Shown: positions 45,892 to 54,871, counted from the stretch's first letter. The stretch is DNA of 57,619 bases from a bacterium (GCA_035559435.1 DATMBC010000031.1:1-57619); one strand, 5' to 3'. The notes: generated by a model not told the origin, from the letters alone. Numbers and translations: made by a program.

Positions 45892-47238
45892 GTGAGGAAA
45901 CTGTGGTGGGTGTTGGGAGTTCTGATCATCTGCGGCGGGGCCTATTGGTGGCACAGCACCCGGTCGCAATCGGCGCCGGGCGATGAGATCTTCAAGCGCA
46001 CGGCGGTGGCGCGCCGCGGCGACATGGTGGTCTCGATCTCCGCAACCGGGCGCATCGACCCGATCGAAAAAGTCGAAGTCAAATCGAAGGCCTCCGGCGA
46101 AATCATCGAACTGCCGATCGAGGAAGGCGATGTGGTCCGTCGCGGCGACCTGATTGCCCGCCTGGACCGACGCACCGCGCAGAATGATTACGACCAGGCG
46201 CAGGCCGACTACAGCGTGGCCGAGGTCACAGTTCGACAGCGCGAACGTGAACTCAAGCGCCTGCAGACACTGTTTGAAAACAAGCTCGCCTCGGAAAGCG
46301 AATTGGACAACGCCAAGCTCGCCTACGAGCAGGCCAACTCCTCGCTGGTGCGTACCAAGGCGGCGCTGTCCACCGCCGAAGAACGCTTGCGCGACACCGA
46401 GATCCGTTCACCGATCGACGGGATCATCATCGAGCGTCCGGTGGAAATCGGCCAGATCATCTCGTCGGGCACCACGACCGTGACCGGCGGGACGCTCTTG
46501 TGCACGGTGGCGAACATGCAGCAGGTGTATGTGGTGGCGTCGGTCGATGAGACCGACATCGGCAAGGTGAGCGTCGGCATGCCGGCGTTCATCACTCCGG
46601 ACGCCTACCCTGACAAGCGGCTGCGCGGCACCGTGGAACGCATCGCTCCGAAGTCGAAGGTTGAGCAGAACGTCACGGTCTTCGAAGTCACCTCGCTGGT
46701 GGACAACGCCGAGGGATTGCTCAAATCGGGCATGAACTCCACCGTGGAAGTGGTGACCAATCAGGCCGAGGATGCGATTCTTCTTCCGGTCCGCGCGGTG
46801 GAATACCGCACGCCGCCGGCCCCGACGTCGGGAGACACAGCGCGCACAGGGTTGCGCGCCGAAGGCACGCGTGGTCCCGGCGACACCGCGGGCGGGCATC
46901 GGCGATTCGAACGCGGCGCGGGTGGGCCGTCGACCGGAGGCGGCGGCACACAGATGGTCATGATGCAGGGCGGGCCGGGCGGCACCACGATGACCCGGAC
47001 ACAGAGCGGCCGCGCCACCGGCATCCCGATGGTGCAGGTGCGTCGCCACGGCGTTGATCAATGGGTGCCGGTCAAGACCGGACTGTCGAACGTCGACGAC
47101 ATTCAGATTCTGGAAGGGGTCGCCGAAGGCGATACGGTGGTCTATTCGCTTTCGTCGGGAGCGATGCAACAGCGAGCCGAGATGATGGAACGCATGCGCA
47201 ACAACACCGCAATCCCCGGCATGCGGCGGACGAACTAA
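45892..47238 (+). CDS. MacA-like efflux periplasmic adaptor (HlyD family)
   Basis: A 448-residue membrane-fusion protein from GTG 45892 (GGAGG 4 nt upstream). N-terminal anchor helix WWVLGVLIICGGAYWW; lipoyl half-motifs around GRIDPIEKVEVKSKASGEIIELPIEEGDVVRRGDLIARLD; a coiled-coil hairpin ~85-165; beta-barrel domain PVEIGQIISSGTTTVTGGTLL. A Gly/Thr-rich, probably disordered ~70-residue insertion precedes the last strand. It connects an inner-membrane permease to an outer-membrane exit. TATAAT at 45828 may be its promoter. The MacB-like permease follows 19 nt later. Confidence 0.9.
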   Translation: MRKLWWVLGVLIICGGAYWWHSTRSQSAPGDEIFKRTAVARRGDMVVSISATGRIDPIEKVEVKSKASGEIIELPIEEGDVVRRGDLIARLDRRTAQNDYDQAQADYSVAEVTVRQRERELKRLQTLFENKLASESELDNAKLAYEQANSSLVRTKAALSTAEERLRDTEIRSPIDGIIIERPVEIGQIISSGTTTVTGGTLLCTVANMQQVYVVASVDETDIGKVSVGMPAFITPDAYPDKRLRGTVERIAPKSKVEQNVTVFEVTSLVDNAEGLLKSGMNSTVEVVTNQAEDAILLPVRAVEYRTPPAPTSGDTARTGLRAEGTRGPGDTAGGHRRFERGAGGPSTGGGGTQMVMMQGGPGGTTMTRTQSGRATGIPMVQVRRHGVDQWVPVKTGLSNVDDIQILEGVAEGDTVVYSLSSGAMQQRAEMMERMRNNTAIPGMRRTN

Positions 47239-47257
47239 GGGCATCCAACCACATCCG

Positions 47258-48490
47258 ATGAGCAAACGCGGGAACATCTCGGTCGGCGAAGGCATCAATG
47301 TTGCCTTTACGGCGCTGCGCGCCAACAAGATGCGGTCGACGCTGACGATGCTGGGCATCATCATCGGTGTGGCGGCGATGATCACCATGGTGGCGATGGG
47401 CTCGGGCGCGCGCCGTGCCGTCGAGCAACGTATCCAGGCGCTCGGCGCCGGGCTCCTGTTTGTCCGACCGGGGGCGCCGCATCAGGGGTTTATCCGTCTC
47501 AGCGCCGGCTCGGTCGAAACGCTCGACGACAAGGATGTCGAGGCGATCCGTACCGAATGCCCCTCGGTGGTGGCGGTCATCCCCGAAGCGACCGGGTTTG
47601 CGCAGGTGAAGTTTGAGAACAAGAACTGGAATACGCGTGTCACCGGTTCCATCCCCGATTACGAGTGGGTGCGCAACGCGGCGACCAGCCAGGGCGGCTA
47701 CTTCACCAACGCCGAGAACCAGCGCCGCGAACGTGTCTGCGTGATCGGGCAGGAAGTCGCGACCAACCTCTTTGAGGACACCGACCCGGTCGGCAAGACG
47801 ATCCGGATCAACGGCATGAGCTTTGAAGTCAAGGGCGTGCTCAAGGAGAAGGGCATCCAGGGCTGGATGAACCAGGACGACATGATCCTGATTCCGATCG
47901 AGACCGCGCTCAACCGGCTCTTCGGCCGCGACACGTTCGGGTCGCTGACGCTGAAGGTCCGCGATGAGTCGCTGATCGAACGCGCCATCCTCGAGGTCGA
48001 GACGACGCTGCGCCGCATGCACCGCCTGGCGCCCGGGCAGGAGAACGATTTCAACATCCGCTCGATGTCGGATGTCGGCGCGGCGCAGGCGGAGACGGCC
48101 AACACGTTCACCATGCTCCTGGCGTCCATTGCGCTGGTCTCCCTCATCGTGGGCGGGATCGGCATCATGAACATCATGCTGGTGTCGGTCACCGAGCGCA
48201 CGCGTGAGATCGGCGTGCGCAAGGCGATGGGCGCGCGCCGGCGGGACATCCTGCTGCAGTTCTTGATGGAATCGATCACGCTGTCGGTGATTGGCGGCAC
48301 GGTGGGCATCGGGGTCGGCGTGGGCGCGGCCATGGTGCTGTCGCGATTCTATGGCTGGAACACGCTGATCGTGCCCGAAGCCGTATTCGTCTCGTTCGCC
48401 TTTGCCGCCCTGGTCGGCATCTTCTTCGGGTTGTACCCGGCGCGCAAAGCGGCGCGTCTGGATCCGATCGAAGCCCTGCGCTACGAATAA
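47258..48490 (+). CDS. MacB-like ABC transporter permease
   Basis: A 410-residue MacB/FtsX-type permease: first helix within ANKMRSTLTMLGIIIGVAAMITMVAMG, a large periplasmic domain (~60-270), then three helices in TFTMLLASIALVSLIVGGIGIMNIMLVSVTERTREIGVRKAMGAR..., VIGGTVGIGVGVGAAMVL and FVSFAFAALVGIFFGLYPARKAARLDPIEALRYE. It contains no ATPase domain and no ATPase gene is adjacent, so the motor must be encoded elsewhere. Works with the MacA-like adaptor. Confidence 0.92.
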   Translation: MSKRGNISVGEGINVAFTALRANKMRSTLTMLGIIIGVAAMITMVAMGSGARRAVEQRIQALGAGLLFVRPGAPHQGFIRLSAGSVETLDDKDVEAIRTECPSVVAVIPEATGFAQVKFENKNWNTRVTGSIPDYEWVRNAATSQGGYFTNAENQRRERVCVIGQEVATNLFEDTDPVGKTIRINGMSFEVKGVLKEKGIQGWMNQDDMILIPIETALNRLFGRDTFGSLTLKVRDESLIERAILEVETTLRRMHRLAPGQENDFNIRSMSDVGAAQAETANTFTMLLASIALVSLIVGGIGIMNIMLVSVTERTREIGVRKAMGARRRDILLQFLMESITLSVIGGTVGIGVGVGAAMVLSRFYGWNTLIVPEAVFVSFAFAALVGIFFGLYPARKAARLDPIEALRYE

Positions 48491-48580
48491 CCTCCGGCAT
48501 CGGCCGGTCCCTCCCCGCCGACAATCACCTTGTCTGGGCGCACGCCGCGTCCTATGATCGACGGCGTCCGGGAGGCGGCC

Positions 48581-49558
48581 ATGCGTGTCGTTCGCCAGTC
48601 ATCATTGGCTCCGTTGCGGGGCCGGAAAATCTGCATCATCGGGTTCGGTTCGCAGGGACGCGCCCAGGCCCTGAATCTGCGCGACGCGGGCTTTGCGCCG
48701 CTGATTGCCCTGCCGCCGTCCAGCCGCAGCCGTCAACGCGCGCGACGCGATCGTTTCCCGGTCGCGACTGTCGCGGAGGGGACGGCCCATTCCGACATCC
48801 TCTTCATGCTGGCGCCGGACCACCTGCATGGGCGCATTTTTGATCGGGAGATTGCGCCGCATCTGCGCGCCGGGCAGACTTTGGTGTTCGCCCATGCCTC
48901 CTCGGTGCATTTCGGAGAGGTTGTCGCGCCGCCCACGGTCGATGTTGTGCTGGTGGCGCCGTTGGGCCCGGGAAAGCGGTTGCGCGAGCTGCGCGCACGG
49001 CATGACGGCGTCGCCTGTTTTGTCGCCGTCCATCGCGATGCCTCCGGGAAGGCCCGCGCGCGCGCGCTGGCGCTGGCGCGGGGCATCGGCTGTCTGCCGG
49101 CGGGCGCGATTGCGACGACCTTCGCCGAGGAGGCGGTCGGCGACCTGTTCGGCGAGCAGGCGGTGCTCTGCGGCGGACTGTCGGCGCTGCTGCAGGCCGG
49201 CGTGGACACGCTTGTCCGTCATGGCCTGAAACCGGAACACGCGTACCTCGAATGCGTCTATCAACTCGATCTGATTGTGGACCTGGTCAAAAGCGAGGGC
49301 CTGCGGGGGATGCTGACGCAGATCTCGCCGACGGCCGCCTACGGGGCGCATGAGGCCGGTCCACGGATCATCACCACCGCGACGCGGCGGCAGATGGATC
49401 GGTTGTATCGCGAGATTACCGACGGCCGGTTCATGGCGCGCTGGGTGGCGCGCGCGCAACGATCGGAGCTGCCGGCGCCGCGTGTCTCGCGCGCGTTTCA
49501 GCGCGGCGAGGATGCCGTGCGGCGCGCCTTTGCCGTCAAGAACCGGGGCCGCCGGTAG
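48581..49558 (+). CDS. Ketol-acid reductoisomerase homologue with altered active site
   Basis: A 325-residue homologue of class I KARI (IlvC), started at ATG 48581 because of GGGAGG 6 nt upstream. The NADP domain GFGSQGRAQALNLRDAG (21-37) and C-terminal knot signatures DLFGEQAVLCGG (D188, E192), YLECVYQLDLIVDL and PRII are clear. But the catalytic Lys of A-P-K-G-P-G is Leu128, the second C-terminal metal Glu (H-E) is Gln228 (Y-Q), and T-A-E becomes T-A-A. It is therefore unlikely to make valine/isoleucine precursors and may be a divergent reductase. No other ilv gene is near. Confidence 0.8.
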   Translation: MRVVRQSSLAPLRGRKICIIGFGSQGRAQALNLRDAGFAPLIALPPSSRSRQRARRDRFPVATVAEGTAHSDILFMLAPDHLHGRIFDREIAPHLRAGQTLVFAHASSVHFGEVVAPPTVDVVLVAPLGPGKRLRELRARHDGVACFVAVHRDASGKARARALALARGIGCLPAGAIATTFAEEAVGDLFGEQAVLCGGLSALLQAGVDTLVRHGLKPEHAYLECVYQLDLIVDLVKSEGLRGMLTQISPTAAYGAHEAGPRIITTATRRQMDRLYREITDGRFMARWVARAQRSELPAPRVSRAFQRGEDAVRRAFAVKNRGRR

Positions 49559-49562
49559 ATTG

Positions 49563-50612
49563 ATGCGACGCCTGGCCATCCTCATCGCTTTCCTCGCGGC
49601 GGCCTTTGGCATCAGCACCGATGCCTCTGCGGGCACCGCGGTTTCCTTCTACGCCGTCGACTCGATTCGCGCCGCCACCCTGGCCGGCATCGACCTGTCG
49701 GCCAACGATCGATTCGCGTCGGCCGATTCAATTTTTGCCTGGCTCATGGACGCGTATCCGGAATCCCCGATGGGACCGCTTTTTCGCGCTGGCAACATTC
49801 AGGCGCGGATGATCGATGCCGAATCGAACGACGAACGCGAATCCTTTCTGACGCTGGTCGCCGAAGCCGAACGCCGGTCGGACGCGCTCATCAAGTCGGG
49901 TGGCGCCGACGCCGAAACGGAGTTTGCCCTGGGGGTAGCGGCGGGATACCGGGCCGTGCATGAGTCGCGCTGGGGCGGCTGGTTTTCCGCGCTCAAACAG
50001 GGTCTGCGCGCCAAGAAGCACTTCCAGCAAGCATTGCGGATCGACAGCACCCTTTGCGATGCCCTGCTGGGTCTGGGCACCTACCTCTACTGGAAATCCG
50101 TCAAAACCGACTGGATCAACTGGCTGCCGCTGGTGCCCGACTCGCGCCGTCGCGGGATGGACCATCTGGCGCGGGCGTCCCATTGTGGCATCTTTGCGCG
50201 CGCGGCGGCGCGGGCCGCGCTGGCCGGCGCCTTGATCAAGGACGAGCGCTACAACGAAGCGATCGCGCATGCGGACACACTGCGGCAGGAACACTCGCAG
50301 GGCAAGACCGCCTGGTGGATCAAGGGACGGGCGCTCCTGGCAATGTATGAATGGGACAGGGCACAAAGCGCGTTCGATTCCCTGGAGGCCCGCATCCGCG
50401 CGCAGGGACCGGGAAATTATTTCAACCTGATCGAGTGCGCCTACTATCGCGCGCAATGCCACTGGGGCGCGGGGCGGTACCGTGAAGCGCAGTCGGAGTG
50501 CGGCCGGGCACTGACCTATCCCGCCGATGAGGAGGTGCGCAAACGCCAGGAAGGCAAATTGGACGAGCTGCGGCGTATGCAGAGGCGACTGGCGAAGATG
50601 CTGGCGCCGTGA
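49563..50612 (+). CDS. Exported TPR-type protein
   Basis: A 349-residue protein with signal peptide (LAILIAFLAAAFGISTDASA) and helical repeats resembling TPRs (FASADSIFAWLMDAYPESPMG, KKHFQQALRIDSTLCDALLGLGTYLYW, YNEAIAHADTLRQEHSQGKTAWWIKGRALLAMYEWDRAQSAFDSLEARI, RYREAQSECGRALTYPADEEV). Starts 4 nt after the KARI-like gene. Periplasmic scaffold role is inferred. Confidence 0.8.
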   Translation: MRRLAILIAFLAAAFGISTDASAGTAVSFYAVDSIRAATLAGIDLSANDRFASADSIFAWLMDAYPESPMGPLFRAGNIQARMIDAESNDERESFLTLVAEAERRSDALIKSGGADAETEFALGVAAGYRAVHESRWGGWFSALKQGLRAKKHFQQALRIDSTLCDALLGLGTYLYWKSVKTDWINWLPLVPDSRRRGMDHLARASHCGIFARAAARAALAGALIKDERYNEAIAHADTLRQEHSQGKTAWWIKGRALLAMYEWDRAQSAFDSLEARIRAQGPGNYFNLIECAYYRAQCHWGAGRYREAQSECGRALTYPADEEVRKRQEGKLDELRRMQRRLAKMLAP

Positions 50613-50624
50613 ACGGCGGCGCTG

Positions 50625-51476
50625 CTATGGCCGCGGGCGGGCGATCAAGATCATGCCCGGCGCGACCGGCAATGTCAGATACTCGCTCGCCCACGCCGAG
50701 AGCGTGTAGTACAACCGCAGAAGCCGGCCCTGACCGCGTTTTCCCTTCTCCCGCCAGATCAGCCGCGTCGGCTCAAACCCCGCCTTTTGCAGCAGGAGCG
50801 CCATCCCCTCCGGACTGAAGTTGCACTTGGCGTCACCGAACCGATCGCGCCCGATCGCCACTCCCGCCACGCGCAACCAGTCGAGCAGCCAGACCCGGTT
50901 GGTGACCCGGATGATCAGTCGGCCGTCCGGACTGATAATGCGCCGGATCGCACCCAGCGCCGCCGGCGGATCGTTAAAGTAATAGAGACTGTCGATCGCA
51001 AAGATGACATCGAAGGGGGCGGCGACGGCCGTGGGCACGGTCTCATGCACAACCAGCCCGCGCGCCGTCATCCGCGCGCGCAGGGTCTCCACAATCTCGA
51101 CGCCTTCGCCTCGCGCGCCATCGGCGAGCAGCCGGTCGAGGAGGTGGCCGTAGGCGGCGCCGACATCCAGGACACGCAATCCATGGAGGGAGCGGCCGAT
51201 GGCTGCCTCGGCCAGCGACTGGAGATAGGCGAAAAAGCCGGCGCGGCAATCGCGCAGACGGGCTTCCGCCTGCGGATCGGTGTAACTGGCGACCTCGAAA
51301 TGCCCGCGCAGCCGCGGGTCATCCAGGTTGATGTCGCGCGTGTAGGTACCGCAAAAGCGGCAGCGCCACAGGGACGTATCGATTTCGCCCGATTTCAGGT
51401 AGAAGGGGATCACTCCGGCCGGATCATCGGCCACACCGCCGCAGGCACCGCAGGGAATTCCAGCAGATTGCGTCAC
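50625..51476 (-). CDS. SAM-dependent methyltransferase with N-terminal zinc ribbon
   Basis: A 283-residue class I methyltransferase. GTG 51476 begins a zinc-ribbon-like segment (C9-x2-C12 ... WRCRFC), then the Rossmann motif LRVLDVGAAYGHLLDRLL (motif I), IFAIDSLYYFNDPPAALGAIRRIISPDGRLIIRV (motifs II-III) and a last SPEGMALLLQKAGFEPTRL. This ribbon plus MTase layout is common among sugar- or surface-polymer methyltransferases. Two nt separate it from the upstream Janus-like gene, so both are expressed together. Confidence 0.85.
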   Translation of the reverse strand: MTQSAGIPCGACGGVADDPAGVIPFYLKSGEIDTSLWRCRFCGTYTRDINLDDPRLRGHFEVASYTDPQAEARLRDCRAGFFAYLQSLAEAAIGRSLHGLRVLDVGAAYGHLLDRLLADGARGEGVEIVETLRARMTARGLVVHETVPTAVAAPFDVIFAIDSLYYFNDPPAALGAIRRIISPDGRLIIRVTNRVWLLDWLRVAGVAIGRDRFGDAKCNFSPEGMALLLQKAGFEPTRLIWREKGKRGQGRLLRLYYTLSAWASEYLTLPVAPGMILIARPRP

Positions 51477-51478
51477 GA

Positions 51479-51889
51479 TCAGCGCGGCTCTCCGATCTGC
51501 ACATCGACATCGTCCCATCCGGCCGATTGCCGCAACGCCTCGCGGATGTAATCGCCATCGAAGGGACCATAGACCTTGGAGGCGCCCCACAGACAGAGGC
51601 GGCGGGTCGCCCGGTCCCACTGGAAACGTCCCCCGCCACGCACCGCCCAGCCGGGCGTGCCGAAACGGACTTCCTCGCCCGACGGCAGCGAGATACTGGA
51701 CATCTCGGCGCGGCGGCGGCTGAACCGCTGAACGATGTGCGCGTGATATTCTGTCAATTCGATGGGAGACAGGACAATGAACTCCTCCTGCGGGCCGGCG
51801 ATGTGCACGAACTTCCCCTCGCAGACCCGCGGTGTGGTTCCCCCCAACCGGGCTTCGTAGTATTCCGGATTGTAATCCTCGACAATCAT
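51479..51889 (-). CDS. Janus/Ocnus (PHPT1-like) family protein, tentative
   Basis: A 136-residue protein from ATG 51889. Two segments resemble the phosphohistidine phosphatase PHPT1: LTEYHAHIVQRF, where PHPT1 has its catalytic-His motif Y-H-A-D-I-Y-D, and VRGGGRFQWDRATRRLCLWGASKVYGPFD, like C-L-G-G-G-R...I-x-V-Y-G-x-S. In animals the family removes phosphate from His; bacterial members are unstudied. It is the first gene of a pair with the methyltransferase. Confidence 0.6.
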   Translation of the reverse strand: MIVEDYNPEYYEARLGGTTPRVCEGKFVHIAGPQEEFIVLSPIELTEYHAHIVQRFSRRRAEMSSISLPSGEEVRFGTPGWAVRGGGRFQWDRATRRLCLWGASKVYGPFDGDYIREALRQSAGWDDVDVQIGEPR

Positions 51890-52092
51890 GCGGCGGCCAT
51901 CTCCCCGGGCAGGCATCCCCCGGTGTCGGAATTATAATGAATTCGGGAATGAGAAGTTGTCTGCGCTGTAATGTCGGGCATGGAGAACGCGGGTCGTGGA
52001 TTCGGGGCCTGCAAGCGCAGAGCGACGATTGACTTGCGGCAGGAATTGTGCGCTCTTTGGACCGGAGGAATGCGCAAAGCGGCAGGGACGCG

Positions 52093-53559
52093 ATGAGAAC
52101 TTGGCGGTGGCTGGCGGCGGCGGGAGTGGCAATCGGGCTTTTGACAGCCGGTTGCAGTGATGAAGAACGGGGGACAGGCGATACCACTCCGCCGTCGCCG
52201 GTCACGGATCTGGTGGTCGGGCGTCCGCTCGGCAACTCCCTGACAGCAGCGTGGACCGCCCCCGGCGACGACTCCACCATCGGCCAGGCGACATACTACG
52301 ACCTGCGATACTCGCAAGAGCCCATTACCGAAGACAACTGGGATCGGGCGACACGGCACAACGACATTGGCGCACCTTTCGAGTCGGGCGTCTACTCCGG
52401 TTGTCAGGTGGACAAACTGGCGGCATCCACCCGGTACTACTTCGCAATCCGTACGGGCGACGAAGCGGGCAATTGGTCGGGGTTGTCGAATGTCGGCACC
52501 GGCGTGACGGCGGGATTCTCGGACTCTATTCCACCGGCGGCGATCGCTGACTTGACGGTCGACTCGACATCCTCATCGACGGTCACGTTGTCGTGGACCG
52601 CGCCGGGGGACGACGGAATGGCGGGGAAAGCGTCGGTCTACGATGCGCGCTTCTCGGTGTTGCCGATCACCTCCGAGGTCGACTGGCAGTTTTCGGCGCG
52701 GCTGGTCGGAGAACCATCGCCTTCGACGCCGGGCACAACGCAATCGCTGGTGGTGACCGGACTGATTCCCGACCGTCAGTTCCATTTTGCCATCCGGGCC
52801 GGCGACGAGATCATTAACTGGTCCGGGCTGGCCGGCGAGGTGGTTGCGCGCACGGCGCCGGCCGAATCGACGCCGCCGGCGACCATCACCGACCTCACCG
52901 TGGGCCTGGTCACGCTCACCTCGGTGCAACTGATTTGGACGGCCCCCGGCGATGACGGCGACATCGGCCGCGCCACGACCTACGATATTCGATTCAACAA
53001 CTATGCGATCACCGACTCGAACTGGAACAGCAGCAGTTATGTGCTCAACGAGCCGCAACCGGCTGATGCCGGTTCGGTGCAGACCATGACCGTCTCCGGG
53101 CTGGAGTCGTTCCGTCTCTACAACTTCGCGATCAAGACCGCCGACGAGATTCCGAACTGGTCGAGGGTGTCGAATTCGGTGGCGGTGGTCACCAACGGCG
53201 GCATGGGGTTGGAGGACACGCTGCCGCCGGCGCGCATCACCGATTTGGCGGTGGTGGCGGCCACGGCGACGGCGCTGACGCTGCGCTGGCGCTGCGTCGG
53301 CGATGACAACAACTACGGCAACGCGATCGAACACGATCTGCGGTACGCCACCGACTCGATCACCGAACAATCGTGGGCGACCGCGACGCGTGTGCCCGAT
53401 GTCGATCCGCCGCGCAACGCCGGTTACGTGATCACGATGGACGTGCGGAATCTCCGGCCGGGCACGACCTACTACTTCGCCATCAAAACCGGCGACGAGG
53501 TTCCCAATTGGGCGCCCCTGTCGAACGTGACGCACGGCACCACCTTGCCCGAACGCTGA
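52093..53559 (+). CDS. Lipoprotein with four fibronectin-III-like domains
   Basis: A 488-residue lipoprotein from ATG 52093: signal WRWLAAAGVAIGLLTAGC with lipobox, then a short linker. Four repeats of ~105 residues each follow TPP(S/A)-x-(V/I)TDL..., with L-x-W-T-A-P-G-D-D and YYFAIRTGDEAGNWSGLSN repeated almost word for word, the FN3 pattern. Likely surface display or adhesion. Single-gene unit. Confidence 0.85.
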   Translation: MRTWRWLAAAGVAIGLLTAGCSDEERGTGDTTPPSPVTDLVVGRPLGNSLTAAWTAPGDDSTIGQATYYDLRYSQEPITEDNWDRATRHNDIGAPFESGVYSGCQVDKLAASTRYYFAIRTGDEAGNWSGLSNVGTGVTAGFSDSIPPAAIADLTVDSTSSSTVTLSWTAPGDDGMAGKASVYDARFSVLPITSEVDWQFSARLVGEPSPSTPGTTQSLVVTGLIPDRQFHFAIRAGDEIINWSGLAGEVVARTAPAESTPPATITDLTVGLVTLTSVQLIWTAPGDDGDIGRATTYDIRFNNYAITDSNWNSSSYVLNEPQPADAGSVQTMTVSGLESFRLYNFAIKTADEIPNWSRVSNSVAVVTNGGMGLEDTLPPARITDLAVVAATATALTLRWRCVGDDNNYGNAIEHDLRYATDSITEQSWATATRVPDVDPPRNAGYVITMDVRNLRPGTTYYFAIKTGDEVPNWAPLSNVTHGTTLPER

Positions 53560-53634
53560 GCCCCACAAATCGAGTGTGAAGCAGAGAGGCGCCGATAAAG
53601 TCCATCGGCGCCTCTTGCTTGAAGGCATTGGCGG

Positions 53635-54162
53635 TCAAATCACGCTGGGGATTTGCGAGCCGCAGACTTGCACCGAAGGAGACTTGGCGAACACCTCGGG
53701 TGGCACCGACGGCCCCTGGGACGCGCAGTGGGCGTTGAAGGCGGCAATCAGGTCAACGGCGACGGCGCGGGCGTCGCGGCCCTCGATCATATGACGCGGC
53801 ATGTTGTAAACCAAACGGCCGTCTTTGAAGAGAAAAAACGACGGCGACGACGGGGGCTCCTGCGGAAAGTAACCGCGGGCCTTGGCCGTGGCCGCCGGAT
53901 CCTGACCGGCGAAGACGGTATAGAGCCGGTCGGGAATGATTTTGTTCTGCAGCGCCAGCGCCACGCCAGGGCGAGCGTTGCCCGCCGCGCACCCGCAGAC
54001 CGAATTCACCACCAGAAGCATCGTGCCGGCCGTCTTTGCGAACGCCTCGTCAACCTCTTCGGGTGTTTTCAATTCCCTGATCCCGACAAAGGTCAGTTCC
54101 TCGCGCATGGCCTGCAGGATGCGTTGAATGTCCTGGGGTGAGTAAAGCGGCGTCATCGCCAT
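53635..54162 (-). CDS. brxA: Bacilliredoxin (BrxA/BrxB, YphP family)
   Basis: A 175-residue bacilliredoxin with the diagnostic C-G-C motif C56-G-C58 in LVVNSVCGCAAGNARPG, followed by YTVFAGQDPAATAKARGYF and PPSSPSFFLFKDGRLVYNMPRHMIEGR. It removes bacillithiol from S-bacillithiolated proteins. The ~30-residue C-terminal tail with an extra Cys is longer than in Bacillus. ATG 54162 has GGAGGA upstream. Same strand as the suf genes; supports bacillithiol use. Confidence 0.9.
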   Translation of the reverse strand: MAMTPLYSPQDIQRILQAMREELTFVGIRELKTPEEVDEAFAKTAGTMLLVVNSVCGCAAGNARPGVALALQNKIIPDRLYTVFAGQDPAATAKARGYFPQEPPSSPSFFLFKDGRLVYNMPRHMIEGRDARAVAVDLIAAFNAHCASQGPSVPPEVFAKSPSVQVCGSQIPSVI

Positions 54163-54203
54163 TGGCTTCTTCCTCCTTCACGGGACGTGTTGCCACATCC
54201 GGG

Positions 54204-54527
54204 CTACGAAAGCGTCTGTAACCGATCGAGCAATCCGCGGATCTGGATCACGGCGGCCTCGGGGTTGTCGATGGACAGTTCCTTTTCGATGGACGGCTGG
54301 ATGCTCTGGCCCAGTTCGGCAAGCAACCGCGCAAGTTCGTCGGCTTCCAGCGCGCCCTGTTGATGCGCCGCGGCCGCGCCGGCGACCTGCTGGAGCAGCG
54401 CTTTTCCGCGCTCCAGGTCGATCTCCACGTTCGAGCGGGCTTCGTGCAGAAGCCCGTGGATTTCGCTCAGTATGGCGCCAACCGCCGGATTGTGCACCGC
54501 CATGAGATCAGCCCCCAGTCGGGTCAC
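54204..54527 (-). CDS. Hypothetical helical protein in the suf cluster
   Basis: A 107-residue, entirely helical, Ala/Leu/Glu-rich protein with no recognised family. GTG 54527 overlaps the sufT stop (GTGA), so it is translationally coupled; ATG 54503 is an alternative. Possibly an accessory or regulatory factor of the SUF system, on position alone. Confidence 0.6.
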   Translation of the reverse strand: MTRLGADLMAVHNPAVGAILSEIHGLLHEARSNVEIDLERGKALLQQVAGAAAAHQQGALEADELARLLAELGQSIQPSIEKELSIDNPEAAVIQIRGLLDRLQTLS

Positions 54528-54835
54528 CAAATTCCCAATTTATCTTTGATTTCATCGGAGGCCATGGTGCGCGGGTCCCAAGGCGGATCCCAGACGACGC
54601 GGACATCGGCGGTTTCAACGCCCGGAAGACTGGCGACCGCGAAACGGACGTCGTTGACCATCTGCGGCCCATAGGGACAGCCGGGACTGGTCAGACTCAT
54701 CCGCACCTCGACATGTTTGCCGTCATCCTCGATATCCACGCCATACACCAAGCCGAGGTCGACAATCCCCAGGTGCAATTCCGGGTCTTTGACCTCTTTG
54801 AGCGCTTCCATCACGATGTCTTGTGTGATCAGCAT
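54524..54835 (-). CDS. sufT: SufT / MIP18-type (DUF59) Fe-S assembly factor
   Basis: A 103-residue DUF59 protein: VMEALKEVKDPELHLGIVDLGLVYGVDI, RMSLTSPGCPYGPQM with Cys53, DVRVVWDPPWDP. Family members aid maturation of Fe-S proteins. It lies 36 nt after the sufU stop on the same strand, as in many SUF operons. Confidence 0.9.
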   Translation of the reverse strand: MLITQDIVMEALKEVKDPELHLGIVDLGLVYGVDIEDDGKHVEVRMSLTSPGCPYGPQMVNDVRFAVASLPGVETADVRVVWDPPWDPRTMASDEIKDKLGIW

Positions 54836-54871
54836 ATCATCTCACATCCCTATCAGGCCGATCGTTCCATC

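Noticed and set aside
50625-52280. 551-codon minus-strand reading covering the methyltransferase and Janus-like genes
   Set aside because: Only the part after GTG 51476 is protein-like; the upstream part overlaps the Janus-like gene in another frame and reads as Arg/Pro-rich noise.
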